64,000 nt of DNA from JBCCXL01 sp039191605 (GTDB taxonomy: Bacteria > Acidobacteriota > Thermoanaerobaculia > Multivoradales > JAHZIX01), in assembly GCA_039191605.1 (NCBI GenBank), contig JBCCXL010000024.1, positions 23,488-87,487 of the forward strand, in the 5' to 3' direction. Position numbers and translations under genes: made by a program. The notes beneath the pieces are model-generated. The model was not told the origin of the DNA, did no database searches, and saw only the letters and a program-made list of their open reading frames with translations. Below, one piece after another: positions 1 through 8,819 of the stretch. Numbering within the stretch: position 1 is the stretch's first letter; the number at the start of each line of letters is the position of its first letter.

Positions 1-879
1 CCGCTGAATTCCCTCTTCTGCCCCCGCCAGACCTCTCGGACCGGCCCACTCTCTCTGGCCAGTGTCTTCAGCACGTCCCCGTCCAGGCCCGTTCCCTTGC
101 TCTTACTCCTCTTCGTGCTTCTAGGGTCGCTCACCCTCTCGGCGGGGGCCGCGGCGGCGGAGTCTCCCTCTGGCCCCCTGGTGGTGGAGCTCTTCACCTC
201 CCAGGGCTGCTCCAGCTGCCCCCCGGCGGAGCGCCTGCTGGCGGAGTTGGCGAAGAAGGACTCCGATCTTCTGCTGCTCTCCTTCCACGTCGACTACTGG
301 AACTATCTCGGCTGGGAGGATCCCTTCTCCCAGGCCCAGTGGTCACGGCGCCAGGAAAGCTACGCCCAGCGCCTCGCCGGCGGGCGGCTCTACACCCCTC
401 AGGCGGTGCTCCAGGGTCAGGAGCAATGCGTCGCCTCCCGGGCCAGCTGCCTGAATAGCGCTATCGAGGAGCTGCGGCGCCCCTCCGCGGTGCCCAGCGA
501 CGCCCCGCCGGCCCGGCTGGAGGGCGAGGTCCGAGCCCAGGGCGCGGAGGTGGTGGTGTACGTGGAGGGGCAGCTCGCGGGCCCCGTGGGGCCGCCCCTG
601 GAGCTGGAGATCGTGGCCTACGAGAACGAGTTGGTGACCGCCATCCAGAGCGGGGAGAACGCCACCCGCACCCTCTCCCACCACGGCGTGGTGCGGGCGC
701 TGCGGCGCTCCGCCACCGACAACAAAGCGCCCGGCGGAAGCGGGCGCTTCGTGGTGCCCCCGGCGTGGGAGGCGGCCCATGTGGGCTTCGCTGCTCTGCT
801 GCGGGACCAGCGCAGCGGACGCATCCTGGCGTCCTGGGATTCCGGCCCCGGCGCCGCCCTCAGCCGAAGCGACCGGTGA
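1..879 (+). CDS. DUF1223 family secreted thioredoxin-fold protein (5' end probably outside window)
   Basis: Periplasmic protein of the DUF1223 family, which has a thioredoxin-like fold and no firm function. After a hydrophobic leader ending near an AAAAES stretch, the mature part opens with VVELFTSQGCSSCPPAE, the family's conserved N-terminal strand with a CxxC pair, followed by the HVDYWNYLGWEDPF block and LYTPQ. The reading frame is open to the left edge. The only in-window start candidate is TTG at 97, which would give a leader without the usual basic n-region, so the true start is probably upstream. The 3' end overlaps the convergent pstB by 20 bases (860-879). Confidence 0.85.
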   Translation, partial: PLNSLFCPRQTSRTGPLSLASVFSTSPSRPVPLLLLLFVLLGSLTLSAGAAAAESPSGPLVVELFTSQGCSSCPPAERLLAELAKKDSDLLLLSFHVDYWNYLGWEDPFSQAQWSRRQESYAQRLAGGRLYTPQAVLQGQEQCVASRASCLNSAIEELRRPSAVPSDAPPARLEGEVRAQGAEVVVYVEGQLAGPVGPPLELEIVAYENELVTAIQSGENATRTLSHHGVVRALRRSATDNKAPGGSGRFVVPPAWEAAHVGFAALLRDQRSGRILASWDSGPGAALSRSDR

Positions 880-1705
880 TGTAATCCTCGGTCTGCTTGC
901 GGATCGGGTTGACGAAGAGGGAGCTGGTATCGCCGTATTCGATCAGCTCACCGAGGTAGAGGAAGGCGGTGTAGTCGGAGATTCGTGACGCCTGCTGCAT
1001 GTTGTGGGTCACGATCACCTGGGAGTACTGCTCTTTCAGCTCCAGCATCAGCTCCTCGATCTTCGCCGTGGCGATGGGATCGAGGGCCGAGCAGGGCTCG
1101 TCGAAGAGGATGATCTCCGGCTCCACGGCGATGGCGCGGGCGATGCAGAGCCGCTGCTGCTGACCGCCGGAGAGGCCCGTGGCGGTGTCCTGGAGTCGGT
1201 CCTTGACCTCGTCCCACAGCGCAGCGCCCCGCAGGCTGTGCTCGACGATGCCGTCCAGCTCCTGCTTGTCGGAGACGCCCTGGATGCGGCAGCCGTAGGC
1301 TACGTTCTCGTAGATCGACTTCGGAAAGGGGTTGGACTTCTGGAACACCATGCCGATGCGCTTGCGCAGCAGGTTGACGTCCAGACTCTTGTCGTAGATC
1401 GATCCCCCCTCGAAGAGCACCTCACCCTCGGTGCGAGCGATGGGCACCAGGTCGTTGAGTCGGTTGAGGCAGCGCAGCAGAGTGGACTTACCGCAGCCGG
1501 AGGGGCCAATGAACGCCGTGATCTGCCGCTCCGGGATCTTCAGGGAGATCTCTTGGAGGGCCTTCTTCTCCCCATACCAGAGGGAGAGATCCTGAACCTC
1601 CAGCACCGGATTCTCGATGCCGGGATCCAGGGCCTTGCGAATCGTTTCTTCCGTCTCGGCACCGCGGATGTCCTGGGCCTCGGCGAGGGTGGCGGTATCG
1701 TTCAT
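860..1705 (-). CDS. pstB: Phosphate ABC transporter ATP-binding protein PstB
   Basis: Cytoplasmic ATPase of the high-affinity phosphate importer PstSCAB. The 281-residue protein has Walker A GPSGCGKST, the PstB-type Q-loop VFQKSNPFPKSIYENVAYG, the signature LSGGQQQRLCIARA and Walker B IILFDEPCSALDPIAT, followed by the H-loop VTHNMQQA. It is slightly longer than usual (about 250-260) because of an acidic N-terminal extension of about 35 residues. It lies 101 bases downstream of phoU on the same strand; an AGAGAG stretch precedes the ATG. No pstS, pstC or pstA is present in the window, and the next gene downstream is convergent, so the permease must be encoded elsewhere. Confidence 0.96.
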   Translation of the reverse strand: MNDTATLAEAQDIRGAETEETIRKALDPGIENPVLEVQDLSLWYGEKKALQEISLKIPERQITAFIGPSGCGKSTLLRCLNRLNDLVPIARTEGEVLFEGGSIYDKSLDVNLLRKRIGMVFQKSNPFPKSIYENVAYGCRIQGVSDKQELDGIVEHSLRGAALWDEVKDRLQDTATGLSGGQQQRLCIARAIAVEPEIILFDEPCSALDPIATAKIEELMLELKEQYSQVIVTHNMQQASRISDYTAFLYLGELIEYGDTSSLFVNPIRKQTEDYITGRFG

Positions 1706-1806
1706 GGATCAGCTCTCTTTTCTTAAGACGCGGTCTTCAACACACGGTCATCAAGGGGCGGTGAGGCCCCAAGGCCTCGAATCTATCGACAATCGCTGGT
1801 CGGCAG

Positions 1807-2502
1807 TTACTCGCTAGCCTTGGAAGCAGACTCGCCGTAGTCGGTCGCGGAGTGGCGGATATCCCGCCCCTCGACGTAGTAGATGACGTCCTCGGCGATA
1901 TTCGTCGCGTGATCCGCGATGCGCTCGAAGGTGCGGGAAATCTGGATCATCCGCATCGCCTGCTGCACGCTCTCCGGGCGCTCGGCGATGGCCTCTACCA
2001 GCTGATCGTAGAAGCGGCGGTCGAGGCGATCGATCTCGTCGTCCCGCTTCCACACGTCGAGAGCCAGCTCGGCGTCTCGACGCACGAAGGCGTCGAGGCT
2101 CTCGCGTAGCATTCTACGCACTTCGGTGGACATCTTCGGCAGATCGATCTGGGCCTCGAAGGGCGCCTCCCGGGCAAGATCCCGCACCGCGCGGCAAATG
2201 TTGGCGGCGGAATCTCCGATGCGCTCGAGATCGGTGGTGATCTTCATCACCGCCACCAGAAAGCGCAGATCCTTGGCGGTGGGCTGCTGCAGAGCGAGGA
2301 GCGTCAGCGACTCGTTATCGATGCGCTTCTCCAGCTCGTCCACTTCACGATCCGAGCGAATGACCTCCAGCGCCTGATCGGAGCCGCGCTCGGTCAGGGC
2401 CTGAGTCGCCTGGGCGACCATCTCCTCCACCTTGCCCCCCATGGTGAGCAAGAGGTCCTTGATTTGGTCGTATTCGACATCGACGTGCCGTGTGCTGCTC
2501 AT
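1807..2502 (-). CDS. phoU: Phosphate-signalling complex protein PhoU
   Basis: Cytoplasmic negative regulator linking Pst transport to the PhoR/PhoB two-component system. The 231-residue protein has the two PhoU three-helix repeats; each carries the E/D-rich metal motif region (TTDLERIGDSAANICRA in the first repeat, SRTFERIADHATNIAEDVIYY in the second). An AGGAG about 7 bases before the ATG supports the start. It is placed upstream of pstB, the reverse of the common pstB-phoU order. The porin gene upstream ends at a strong terminator, so phoU probably has its own promoter in the 256-base gap. Confidence 0.96.
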   Translation of the reverse strand: MSSTRHVDVEYDQIKDLLLTMGGKVEEMVAQATQALTERGSDQALEVIRSDREVDELEKRIDNESLTLLALQQPTAKDLRFLVAVMKITTDLERIGDSAANICRAVRDLAREAPFEAQIDLPKMSTEVRRMLRESLDAFVRRDAELALDVWKRDDEIDRLDRRFYDQLVEAIAERPESVQQAMRMIQISRTFERIADHATNIAEDVIYYVEGRDIRHSATDYGESASKASE

Positions 2503-2645
2503 CTTGGCTCCTGGCGTAGCGCCACGCTGAGGTGGGGAAATAAGAACGGATGGATCCGAGAGAAATACTCAGAGTCGACTCGAGGTGAGCTTGCCATCCT
2601 ATCGCCTTCGGGAACCCTCAGCTGGAAGGGATACCGAGATGGATA

Positions 2646-2698
2646 GAAAAGGCCGGGAGGAGGTCCGGCCCGACGGGCGCGGACCTTACCTCCCGGCT
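2646..2698 (-). terminator. Intrinsic terminator after the phosphate porin gene
   Basis: On the minus strand GCCGGGAGG and AGGTCCG pair with CGGACCT and CTCCCGGC around a short loop, giving a stem of about 16 pairs with small bulges, followed by CTTTTC. It begins about 60 bases after the porin stop codon. Confidence 0.75.
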
Positions 2699-2758
2699 CA
2701 AACCCAAAACCGAAACTCAGATGCCGTGAGGCGATGAATCCGGTCAGAAGGAATCAGC

Positions 2759-3817
2759 TCAGAAGGAAAGCTGCAGCTGAACCCGGATCTCGGTGTCTTC
2801 CGTATCCGAGAGCTCATCCTCGATCTGGCGCCAATCGGCCTGCACCTTGTAGTTGTGCTTGCTCAGATAGTGGCTGAAGGCGATCCCGGTCTCGATCTCG
2901 TCGGCGTCGACGCTGCCGAGGTCCGGCGAGACGACGGCGTAGCGACCGGCGATCTCGTGCTTCTTGTTGGGGAAGAGATAGCCGGCCTGAACATAGAAAC
3001 CATCGGTATCGATGGTGGCGCCGCCGCTCGCCGGATCGAGCTCTTCCTGGAAGTACTCAGCGGTCGTGCTGAAGCCGTGGATCTTGTAGGCAAACTCAAA
3101 GCCGAGGCGATCGACGTCGTCGTCGTTGCCCTCGGTGTTGGTCAGGAAGGAAGCGCCGACCGCCAGCTTGCCGGAGGAGGGGTAGTCAAGGGCGCTCTCT
3201 TCGAGCTTGTACTCACCGAAGGGAGTGAACACCACGCGGCCGACCACCAGCTTGTTGTCGTTGTCGTCCCGGCTCTTATTGCGGCCGTTGCCGTTGAAGT
3301 AGCCGAGGTTGTACTCGAAGGTCTTGTTCTTGTTGACGCCGATCAGCCCAAGTCCAATGTCGCGGCCGTGGGAGAAGCGGCCGCTGGTGATCGAACGATC
3401 GACGAACTGCTGCTTGCCGGAGGAGGTCAGATCCTGGCGGGCGAAGAAAGCGCGGCTCTGCCCCACCCGAAACTGCGCCATCTTGTTGGCGGAGTACTGA
3501 AAATAGGCGTCCTGCAGGCTGGTGCTGCCACCGCCCCACTCGGCCTGGATCTTGTACTTCACGTCTCCGAAGGCCTTGCCCTGAAGGGTCAGGCGGGCGC
3601 GACGAATGCGGAACGAGCCCTTATCGTCTCCACCATCCGGATCCTCGAAGGTGTAGCGAACCTGAACGCGGTTCTTGATGGCCAAATCAAACTTGCCGTC
3701 GGCGCTCTTGAAGTACGGGTTCTTAGCCCAGCCGGCCTCGCCGTCTTCCGCGCTAGCGGCGGAAGTCGCGACGAGCATCAGCAGAGCGCCCGCGAAAGCA
3801 ATCAATTTCTTCGACAT
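2759..3817 (-). CDS. Phosphate-selective porin O/P family outer-membrane protein
   Basis: Outer-membrane beta-barrel of the OprO/OprP family, expected to admit phosphate or polyphosphate. The chosen ATG at 3817 (352 residues) is preceded by AGGAG at good spacing and opens with a clear signal peptide, MSKKLIAFAGALLMLVATS then AASA, cleaved before EDGEAG. The open frame continues 93 codons further upstream, but that part lacks porin-like sequence. The family block SFRIRRARLTLQGKAFGDVKYK is followed by many alternating amphipathic strands, and the chain ends in VQLQLSF with a terminal Phe as expected for BAM-dependent insertion. The position next to phoU-pstB and a candidate Pho box support a phosphate role. 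Confidence 0.88.
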   Translation of the reverse strand: MSKKLIAFAGALLMLVATSAASAEDGEAGWAKNPYFKSADGKFDLAIKNRVQVRYTFEDPDGGDDKGSFRIRRARLTLQGKAFGDVKYKIQAEWGGGSTSLQDAYFQYSANKMAQFRVGQSRAFFARQDLTSSGKQQFVDRSITSGRFSHGRDIGLGLIGVNKNKTFEYNLGYFNGNGRNKSRDDNDNKLVVGRVVFTPFGEYKLEESALDYPSSGKLAVGASFLTNTEGNDDDVDRLGFEFAYKIHGFSTTAEYFQEELDPASGGATIDTDGFYVQAGYLFPNKKHEIAGRYAVVSPDLGSVDADEIETGIAFSHYLSKHNYKVQADWRQIEDELSDTEDTEIRVQLQLSF

Positions 3818-3961
3818 GGTGATCTCCTCTACGACAGGAATCGTCGTGTCCGTTCTTGAGCTTGTCTTGTGCTTTTTGGGTACTGAAGCCCGGCCAGAAA
3901 GCCGAGCGCTCCGCCCGGCCGCGGGACAGTGAGGAGCATAGGTAGAAGACGCATCGACAGA

Positions 3962-3990
3962 GCGACACCACAGTGACAGCGGTGCAACAG
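3962..3990 (-). promoter_or_regulatory. Candidate Pho box upstream of the phosphate porin
   Basis: Read on the minus strand there are three 7-base half sites at an exact 11-base period: CTGTTGC, ACCG spacer, CTGTCAC, TGTG spacer, GTGTCGC. The known PhoB box consists of CTGTCAT-like 7-mers separated by 4 bases. A TATGCT hexamer at 3940-3935 would place the last half site over the -35 region, as in PhoB-activated promoters. The leader to the porin ATG would be about 115 bases. By-eye call, no scoring done. The rest of 3818-4232 shows nothing else recognisable. Confidence 0.4.
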
Positions 3991-4232
3991 GCAGCACTGA
4001 AACTTCAGGGCCTAAGAAGAAGCCCCAGCGAGCCCAAGAAACTTCTAAAGGAGAATCGCTAACTCGCTGAAACCAAGAGCCTTCTGTAGCATCCAAGCGC
4101 TAGATAAGGCTGCCCGAGGGGCAGCTCTCAGACCACTCCAACGGCCTTGGCTACCGCTCCTCCACCTCTCCCAGCCCAGTCTCCATCGCCCCTTACAACT
4201 CGTAGAGGGGCAATCTCCGTCTTTCTGCACTG

Positions 4233-4277
4233 CAGAAGCTGACTCAGCAGAAGCTAACTCAGCAGAAGCTGGCTCAG
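4233..4277. repeat. Three tandem 15-base units across a stop codon
   Basis: Three near-identical copies of CAGAAGCTGACTCAG (4233-4247, 4248-4262, 4263-4277; the variable bases are GA/AA/GG). The last copy covers the stop codon of the TPR gene, and each unit carries a TGA in that gene's frame. Confidence 0.85.
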
Positions 4278-4798
4278 CGAGAGGCGAGGGACTCTCCTAC
4301 TTCACCCTCTTCCTCGCTCTCCACCTTCGGCTTCCGTCGGCGCAATCCGGCGATCAGCTTCCCCAAGCCTACGTTGAGGCTGTGGCCTCGACCGAGGAAG
4401 GGTAGCAGCGGGTGGCGGCGATAGCCGAGCTCGCGGCGCAGAGCCCCGAGGCCCGCATGCTGGGCGTCGATCTTGAGGCCTCGCTCCAGGGTCTCCAATG
4501 CTCCCCGGCGATCCTTGCCGAGGATCTGGGTCTGCGCCAGGTTGAGGAAGTTCTCCGGCTCGTAGAACTCCATCTTCACGGCGTGGCGACACAGCGCGAG
4601 GCCCTCCTGCTGACGCTCCTGGAAGAGGGCGATGCCGTAGCCCAGGTAGGAGTAGAAGGTGCCCGGCAGCTTGGTCTGGCCATCTTTCCGCTCGGCGACC
4701 TTCAGCAGGTAAGACAATCCCTGCTCGAGACGCCCTTTGCGACAAAGGTTGATCCCGCGCTGGGCCAGCGCTTCTAGACCATTGGCGTTGTGCTGCAT
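4274..4798 (-). CDS. Small tetratricopeptide-repeat protein
   Basis: Start placed at the ATG at 4798 because a GAGGAG lies 7 bases upstream, giving 174 residues; the frame is open further but without similarity. Helical repeats of TPR type are visible: a pair around ALAQRGINLCRKGRLEQGLSY, then GTFYSYLGYGIALFQERQQE, then PENFLNLAQTQILGKDRRGA and TLERGLKIDAQH. The C-terminus is basic then acidic (RRRKPKVESEEEGEVGE). There is no signal peptide. TPR domains bind proteins; no partner can be named. It stands alone between the porin gene and a divergent glycosyltransferase. Confidence 0.65.
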   Translation of the reverse strand: MQHNANGLEALAQRGINLCRKGRLEQGLSYLLKVAERKDGQTKLPGTFYSYLGYGIALFQERQQEGLALCRHAVKMEFYEPENFLNLAQTQILGKDRRGALETLERGLKIDAQHAGLGALRRELGYRRHPLLPFLGRGHSLNVGLGKLIAGLRRRKPKVESEEEGEVGESLASR

Positions 4799-5205
4799 CG
4801 GCGAGCTCCTCGATACCTGCATTTCAGCTTTCCCGTGGGGGGGACGCTGCGAGATCTTGGGGGTAAGCCTCTTAGGCCAGTGAGAAATGCGCATAAAGTT
4901 TACCATCGATAACTGAAGTGCGAGCACCCCGTCCCGCCGATGGCATCTCCCGGCGCTCTCTCCCGGACTCTGCCAGTCCACTCATCCCGTCATTGCGCCC
5001 TGCGAACCCCCAACGATCCCGAAGGTTATGGATCTCAGAGGTCATAGACTTCAAGACGCTATAAACTCGGCGCTTCCCGAGCTGCCGCCTCATCTGATGC
5101 CTCCGAGAGCGGCGAAGCTATTGGGGACCTCCCGAGGCTGCCTCTACCCTGCGTCCCTCATCCATAGCCCGCACCCCTAGAGATCATCAGCAGGCCCCCC
5201 CCAAG
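4799..5205. other. Divergent intergenic region, nothing recognised
   Basis: 407 bases between the divergently transcribed TPR and GT39 genes. It presumably holds both promoters, but I see no convincing -35/-10 pair, RNA gene or repeat. Confidence 0.5.
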
Positions 5206-7494
5206 ATGCCCTCGAACAATCGACTCGCAACCCGCGGCTGGCAGGCCGGCCCATTGCTAGCCGGCCCATTGCAAGCCGGCAGATTGCTGGCCGGCCCATT
5301 GCTGGCCGGTACCTTGCTGGCCATTCTGGCCCTCGCTACCTTCCTGCGCTTCGACGGCCTCGCCGAGCCCTCCCTTTGGCTCGACGAGATTCTGCACGTG
5401 GAGGCGACCGAAGAAGCCGCCTCCCAGCCCTGGCAGACCTGGTGGACGGGGGTTTCCGCGGACCGCGAGAACGGCTCCCTCTACTACGCCACCCAGCTCC
5501 TCGCCCAAACCTTCTTCGACGGCGAATTCGGCGTGCGCCTGGCGCCGGCCCTGGCCGGCCTCGCCACCGTCGCCGCGCTCTTCTTCGTCGCCCTCGCCGC
5601 CACCGGCAGCCGACGGGTAGCGGGGGTGGCGGCGGCTCTGCTGGCGGTGGCGCCGCTGCACGTTTACTACTCCCGGGAAGGGCGCCCCTACGCCGCGGTG
5701 ATGCTGATCGCCGTGCTGCTGATGCTGGTGGCGGTCCAGGCCCACCGCCGCCGGGCCACTGAGCTACCGGAGCTACCGGAGCCGCCGGAGCCCTCCTTGC
5801 CACGCCGTCGAATACCAGGCCCCTGGGTTCTCGCCGCCTACGCTCTCTGCCTCAGCACCGCCTATTGGGGCGCCGTCACCGCTCCGATCCTGGTGGCCTT
5901 CGGCGGCGTGGCGGTGCTGGAGTGGCTCTTGCGCCGCGACCGCCGCGGGCTCTCTGCCCACTTCGCCCTCGCCGCCGGCTCCGGCCTGGCCCTCAGCCTG
6001 CTGCTCTTCCCCACCGCCGAAAAGCTCGGCGGCGCCGTCGGCTCGCTGAATCAAACCGCCCGCTGGGAGATCACCAACCCCCTCACCGCCACGGCCCTGG
6101 ACCGCCTGCTGGCCAGCATGACGGTCTCCGGCCTCGATCGCGGCACCTCCACCGCCCTCAGCGTGGTTCTGCTGCTGCTGGCACTGTGGGGCAGCGTGCG
6201 AGCCTTTCGCCGCCACTCTCGATTCGCCCCCTGGCTGGTGGGGCTGTGCGTCTTTCCCATCGCCGGCTGGCTGGTGGTGCTGGTGGCCTTCGACCATTGG
6301 TACAACGTGCGCTACACCTCCGTCGGCCTGCCGGCCTTCCTGCTGCTGGTGGCGCTGGGGATCGTGGGCCTCTTCGAAAGCCTGGAGCGCGCCCTCCCGC
6401 GGCTCGGACTTCCCAAGCTGAGCTCCGCCCTCGCCAGCGTCCTGCTGGCCCTCGCCCTGCTGCCGCTGCTGCTGCCGCTGGCGCGCACCGCCCGAGTCGA
6501 GCCCCTGGACAAGCCCGACTGGCGGGGCGTCGCCCAGCTCATCGGCACCCTCGCACTGCCGGGAGAGCCGGTGATCGCCCGCGGTCCGTGGGCCGAGACC
6601 TGCATTGGCCACTACCTCAAGCAGCTCCAGCTGCCCCAGGAAGTGATTCCGGTGCGCTACGACCCGGGCCTGGCGACGGAGCAAACGCAGCTCCATCCCC
6701 GCGCCTGGGTGCTCGCCGCCGGGCACCGCCAGAGCCCGGAATTCGACGCCTGGGCCTCCGGCTTCGACCCGGTGCTGCGGCTCCCCAAGGCGAAGATCCG
6801 GCTCTCCTTCTACCCCGACTTCCCCACCCTGGTGGCGGGGGAAGGGCGCCTCGACAAGCTTCTCGCCGCCGCTCAGCAGGGCCCCGCGGCGCAGGAGCGG
6901 GCGGAGCCGGCCCACCGCCAGGAGCTCACGGAGTCGGAGTTCCTCCTCGGCGGCGGCTGGTCCTACCCGGAGCGGGAGCCCGAGGGGCGCACCTTCCGCT
7001 GGGCCCAGCGCCAGGGAGCGGAGATGCTGCTCCTGCCCCCGGCGGGCGAAGTCCCGACCCAAATTCGGCTCCGCGCCCTGCCCTTCCCGAGCCCCAATCA
7101 GCCGCCTCAGACTCTGACCCTCACCGCCAGCTCTGACTCCGTGGAATCCTCCCCTCTGGGAATGTACACCCTGGAATCCCGCTGGAACGACCTGACGATC
7201 CCTCTCCCCGAGTCGCTGCAGGCCGCTGAGAGCCCGCTCATCCTGAGCGTCGACTTCGGCTGGCTGCAGTCGCCCCGCGACCTCGATCCCAGCTCCGGGG
7301 ATCCCCGCTATCTGGGCGCGGCCTTCGACTTCGTGGAGCTCAGCTCGGATCCGCTCCCTCCCGCGCTCGCCCCCTCGGTAGCCAACCCGGCAGAGGTCCC
7401 TGCCGGTGAAGCCGACTCGACGACGGACCTCCAGCCGGAGCCGAATCAAACGGAGCCAGAACCGACGGAGCCAGAACCGACGGAGCCAAGCTAG
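5206..7494 (+). CDS. GT39-like polytopic glycosyltransferase (ArnT/PMT superfamily)
   Basis: Integral membrane glycosyltransferase of 762 residues, expected to use a polyprenyl-phosphate sugar donor. The N-terminal helix is followed by LRFDGLAEPSLWLDEILHVE, where the Asp-Glu pair fits the catalytic acid of the first periplasmic loop, and by the VYYSREGRPYA loop after the third helix. About ten further membrane segments run to residue 430, then a soluble periplasmic domain of about 300 residues with beta-sandwich-like character. Two in-frame microrepeats are present: GPLLA-type 5-residue units near residues 14-38, and EPEPTEP at the C-terminus. The acceptor is unknown; it is not clearly tied to the operon downstream. 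Confidence 0.75.
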   Translation: MPSNNRLATRGWQAGPLLAGPLQAGRLLAGPLLAGTLLAILALATFLRFDGLAEPSLWLDEILHVEATEEAASQPWQTWWTGVSADRENGSLYYATQLLAQTFFDGEFGVRLAPALAGLATVAALFFVALAATGSRRVAGVAAALLAVAPLHVYYSREGRPYAAVMLIAVLLMLVAVQAHRRRATELPELPEPPEPSLPRRRIPGPWVLAAYALCLSTAYWGAVTAPILVAFGGVAVLEWLLRRDRRGLSAHFALAAGSGLALSLLLFPTAEKLGGAVGSLNQTARWEITNPLTATALDRLLASMTVSGLDRGTSTALSVVLLLLALWGSVRAFRRHSRFAPWLVGLCVFPIAGWLVVLVAFDHWYNVRYTSVGLPAFLLLVALGIVGLFESLERALPRLGLPKLSSALASVLLALALLPLLLPLARTARVEPLDKPDWRGVAQLIGTLALPGEPVIARGPWAETCIGHYLKQLQLPQEVIPVRYDPGLATEQTQLHPRAWVLAAGHRQSPEFDAWASGFDPVLRLPKAKIRLSFYPDFPTLVAGEGRLDKLLAAAQQGPAAQERAEPAHRQELTESEFLLGGGWSYPEREPEGRTFRWAQRQGAEMLLLPPAGEVPTQIRLRALPFPSPNQPPQTLTLTASSDSVESSPLGMYTLESRWNDLTIPLPESLQAAESPLILSVDFGWLQSPRDLDPSSGDPRYLGAAFDFVELSSDPLPPALAPSVANPAEVPAGEADSTTDLQPEPNQTEPEPTEPEPTEPS

Positions 7495-7673
7495 GCGAGC
7501 CTGGACGCTCTACCCCTAGCGCCCCCAAAGTCCGAGGCCCAACGCCCCGAGCCGAAAGCCCGAAGCCATCGTCTCCAGGAATCATTTAGAGTACCCTCAC
7601 TCGGCTCGGCCTTAACGGCCAACCAAATCCCTAAAACACAGATCTTCAGCGACGAGAGAACCCGAGCCCCAGC

Positions 7674-8819
7674 ATGGAATTCGACTGGACCGACGAGCAG
7701 CGCGAGCTTCGCCGCAGCGCCGTGGATTTCGCCTCCCGCTACCTGGTGGAAGGCACCGCCGAACGGGATCGTGACGGCACCTTCTCCCGCGAGATCTGGG
7801 ACGCCTGCGGCGACTACGGCCTCCAGGGCCTGCTGGTGCCTCCGGAGTGGAACGGTTCCGGCCAGGACCTGCTCTCCGCCGTCACCGTGCTCGAGGGCAT
7901 CGGCTACGGCGGCCGCGACAACGGCATGATCTTCTCCGTCGCCGCCCACGCCGCCTCCTGCGAGGGCCCCCTGGCGGTCTTCGGCAGCGAGCCCCAGAAG
8001 GAGCGCTGGCTCCGGGGCCTGGCGGACGGCAGCCTGATCGGCGCCACCGGCATCACCGAACCGGATTCCGGCTCCAACGCCCTCGGCCTCGGCACCACCG
8101 CCGAGCAGCAGGACGGCGAGTGGGTGCTCAACGGCTCCAAGACCTTCGTCACCAACGCCCCGCTGGCGGACCTCTTCATCGTCTACGCCCGCACCGGCGG
8201 CAGCGGCTTCGGGGGCCTCACCTGCTTCCTGATCCCCCAGGGCACCGAGGGCCTGAGCGTCGGGCCCACGATGCATAAGATGGGCCTGCGCACCAGCCCG
8301 ATGGCGCAGGTCTACCTCGACTCCTGCCGCATCCCCGAAGACTCCGTCGTCGGCGGGGTCGGCTCGGGGGCCATGGTGTTCAACCAGACGATGGACGTGG
8401 AGCGCCTACTGGTGATGGCACCGGCCCTCGGCGTGATGGAGCGAACCCTCGAGCGCTGCGTGGACCACGCCCGAGAGCGCACCACCGGGAACGCCACTAT
8501 CGGCAAGCACCAGGCCATCGCCCACCGCATCGCGGACATGGAGCTGGAGCTGGAGGCGGCCCGCCTGCTGCTCTATCGCGCCGCCTGGCACCGCGGCCGA
8601 CGCAGCACCGCCACTCGGGAGTCGGCCCTCGCCAAGCTCGCCGTCAGCGAAGCCTACGTGCGCGCCTGCCGCGCCGCCGTGCAAATCTTCGGAGGCTACG
8701 GATACGTGGTCGAATACGAGCTGGAACGAGAGCTCCGCGACGCTCTCTCGGCGACCCTCTACGTCGGCACCTCGGAGATTCAGAGAAACCTCATCGCCGG
8801 ACTGCGAGGCCTGGGATGA
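7674..8819 (+). CDS. Acyl-CoA dehydrogenase family, PltE-like aminoacyl-carrier-protein dehydrogenase
   Basis: FAD-dependent dehydrogenase of 381 residues. ACAD blocks are visible: ITEPDSGSNA (flavin/substrate loop), NGSKTFVTNAPLADLF, GKHQAIAHRIADM and the C-terminal GGYGYVVEYELERELRDA. The usual catalytic Glu of the YEGTS motif is Val here (LYVGTSEIQRN), but Glu243 in MDVERLLVMAP sits where isovaleryl-CoA dehydrogenase and relatives carry their base, so activity is plausible. From memory of the family, NAPxADxF and the overall pattern resemble PltE/AnaB-type enzymes that oxidise prolyl-S-PCP. It is the first gene of an operon containing a matching adenylation enzyme and free PCP. The substrate is inferred; an ordinary acyl-CoA dehydrogenase remains possible. 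Confidence 0.8.
   Translation: MEFDWTDEQRELRRSAVDFASRYLVEGTAERDRDGTFSREIWDACGDYGLQGLLVPPEWNGSGQDLLSAVTVLEGIGYGGRDNGMIFSVAAHAASCEGPLAVFGSEPQKERWLRGLADGSLIGATGITEPDSGSNALGLGTTAEQQDGEWVLNGSKTFVTNAPLADLFIVYARTGGSGFGGLTCFLIPQGTEGLSVGPTMHKMGLRTSPMAQVYLDSCRIPEDSVVGGVGSGAMVFNQTMDVERLLVMAPALGVMERTLERCVDHARERTTGNATIGKHQAIAHRIADMELELEAARLLLYRAAWHRGRRSTATRESALAKLAVSEAYVRACRAAVQIFGGYGYVVEYELERELRDALSATLYVGTSEIQRNLIAGLRGLG

Noticed and set aside
3818..4096. 93-codon N-terminal extension of the porin
   Set aside because: Shine-Dalgarno and signal peptide both support the ATG at 3817; the extension covers the candidate Pho box.
5773..7449. Long open frame antisense to the first GT39 gene (similar ones at 23207-25438, 30107-31705 and 39035-40741)
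   Set aside because: Low-complexity Gly/Ala/Arg/Gln-rich translations with no family motifs, exactly opposite well-supported genes; expected in GC-rich DNA.
8758..8790. Dehydrogenase lacking the YEGTS catalytic Glu, possible inactive enzyme
   Set aside because: Glu243 in DVERLLVMAP occupies the alternative base position used by isovaleryl-CoA dehydrogenase-type enzymes.
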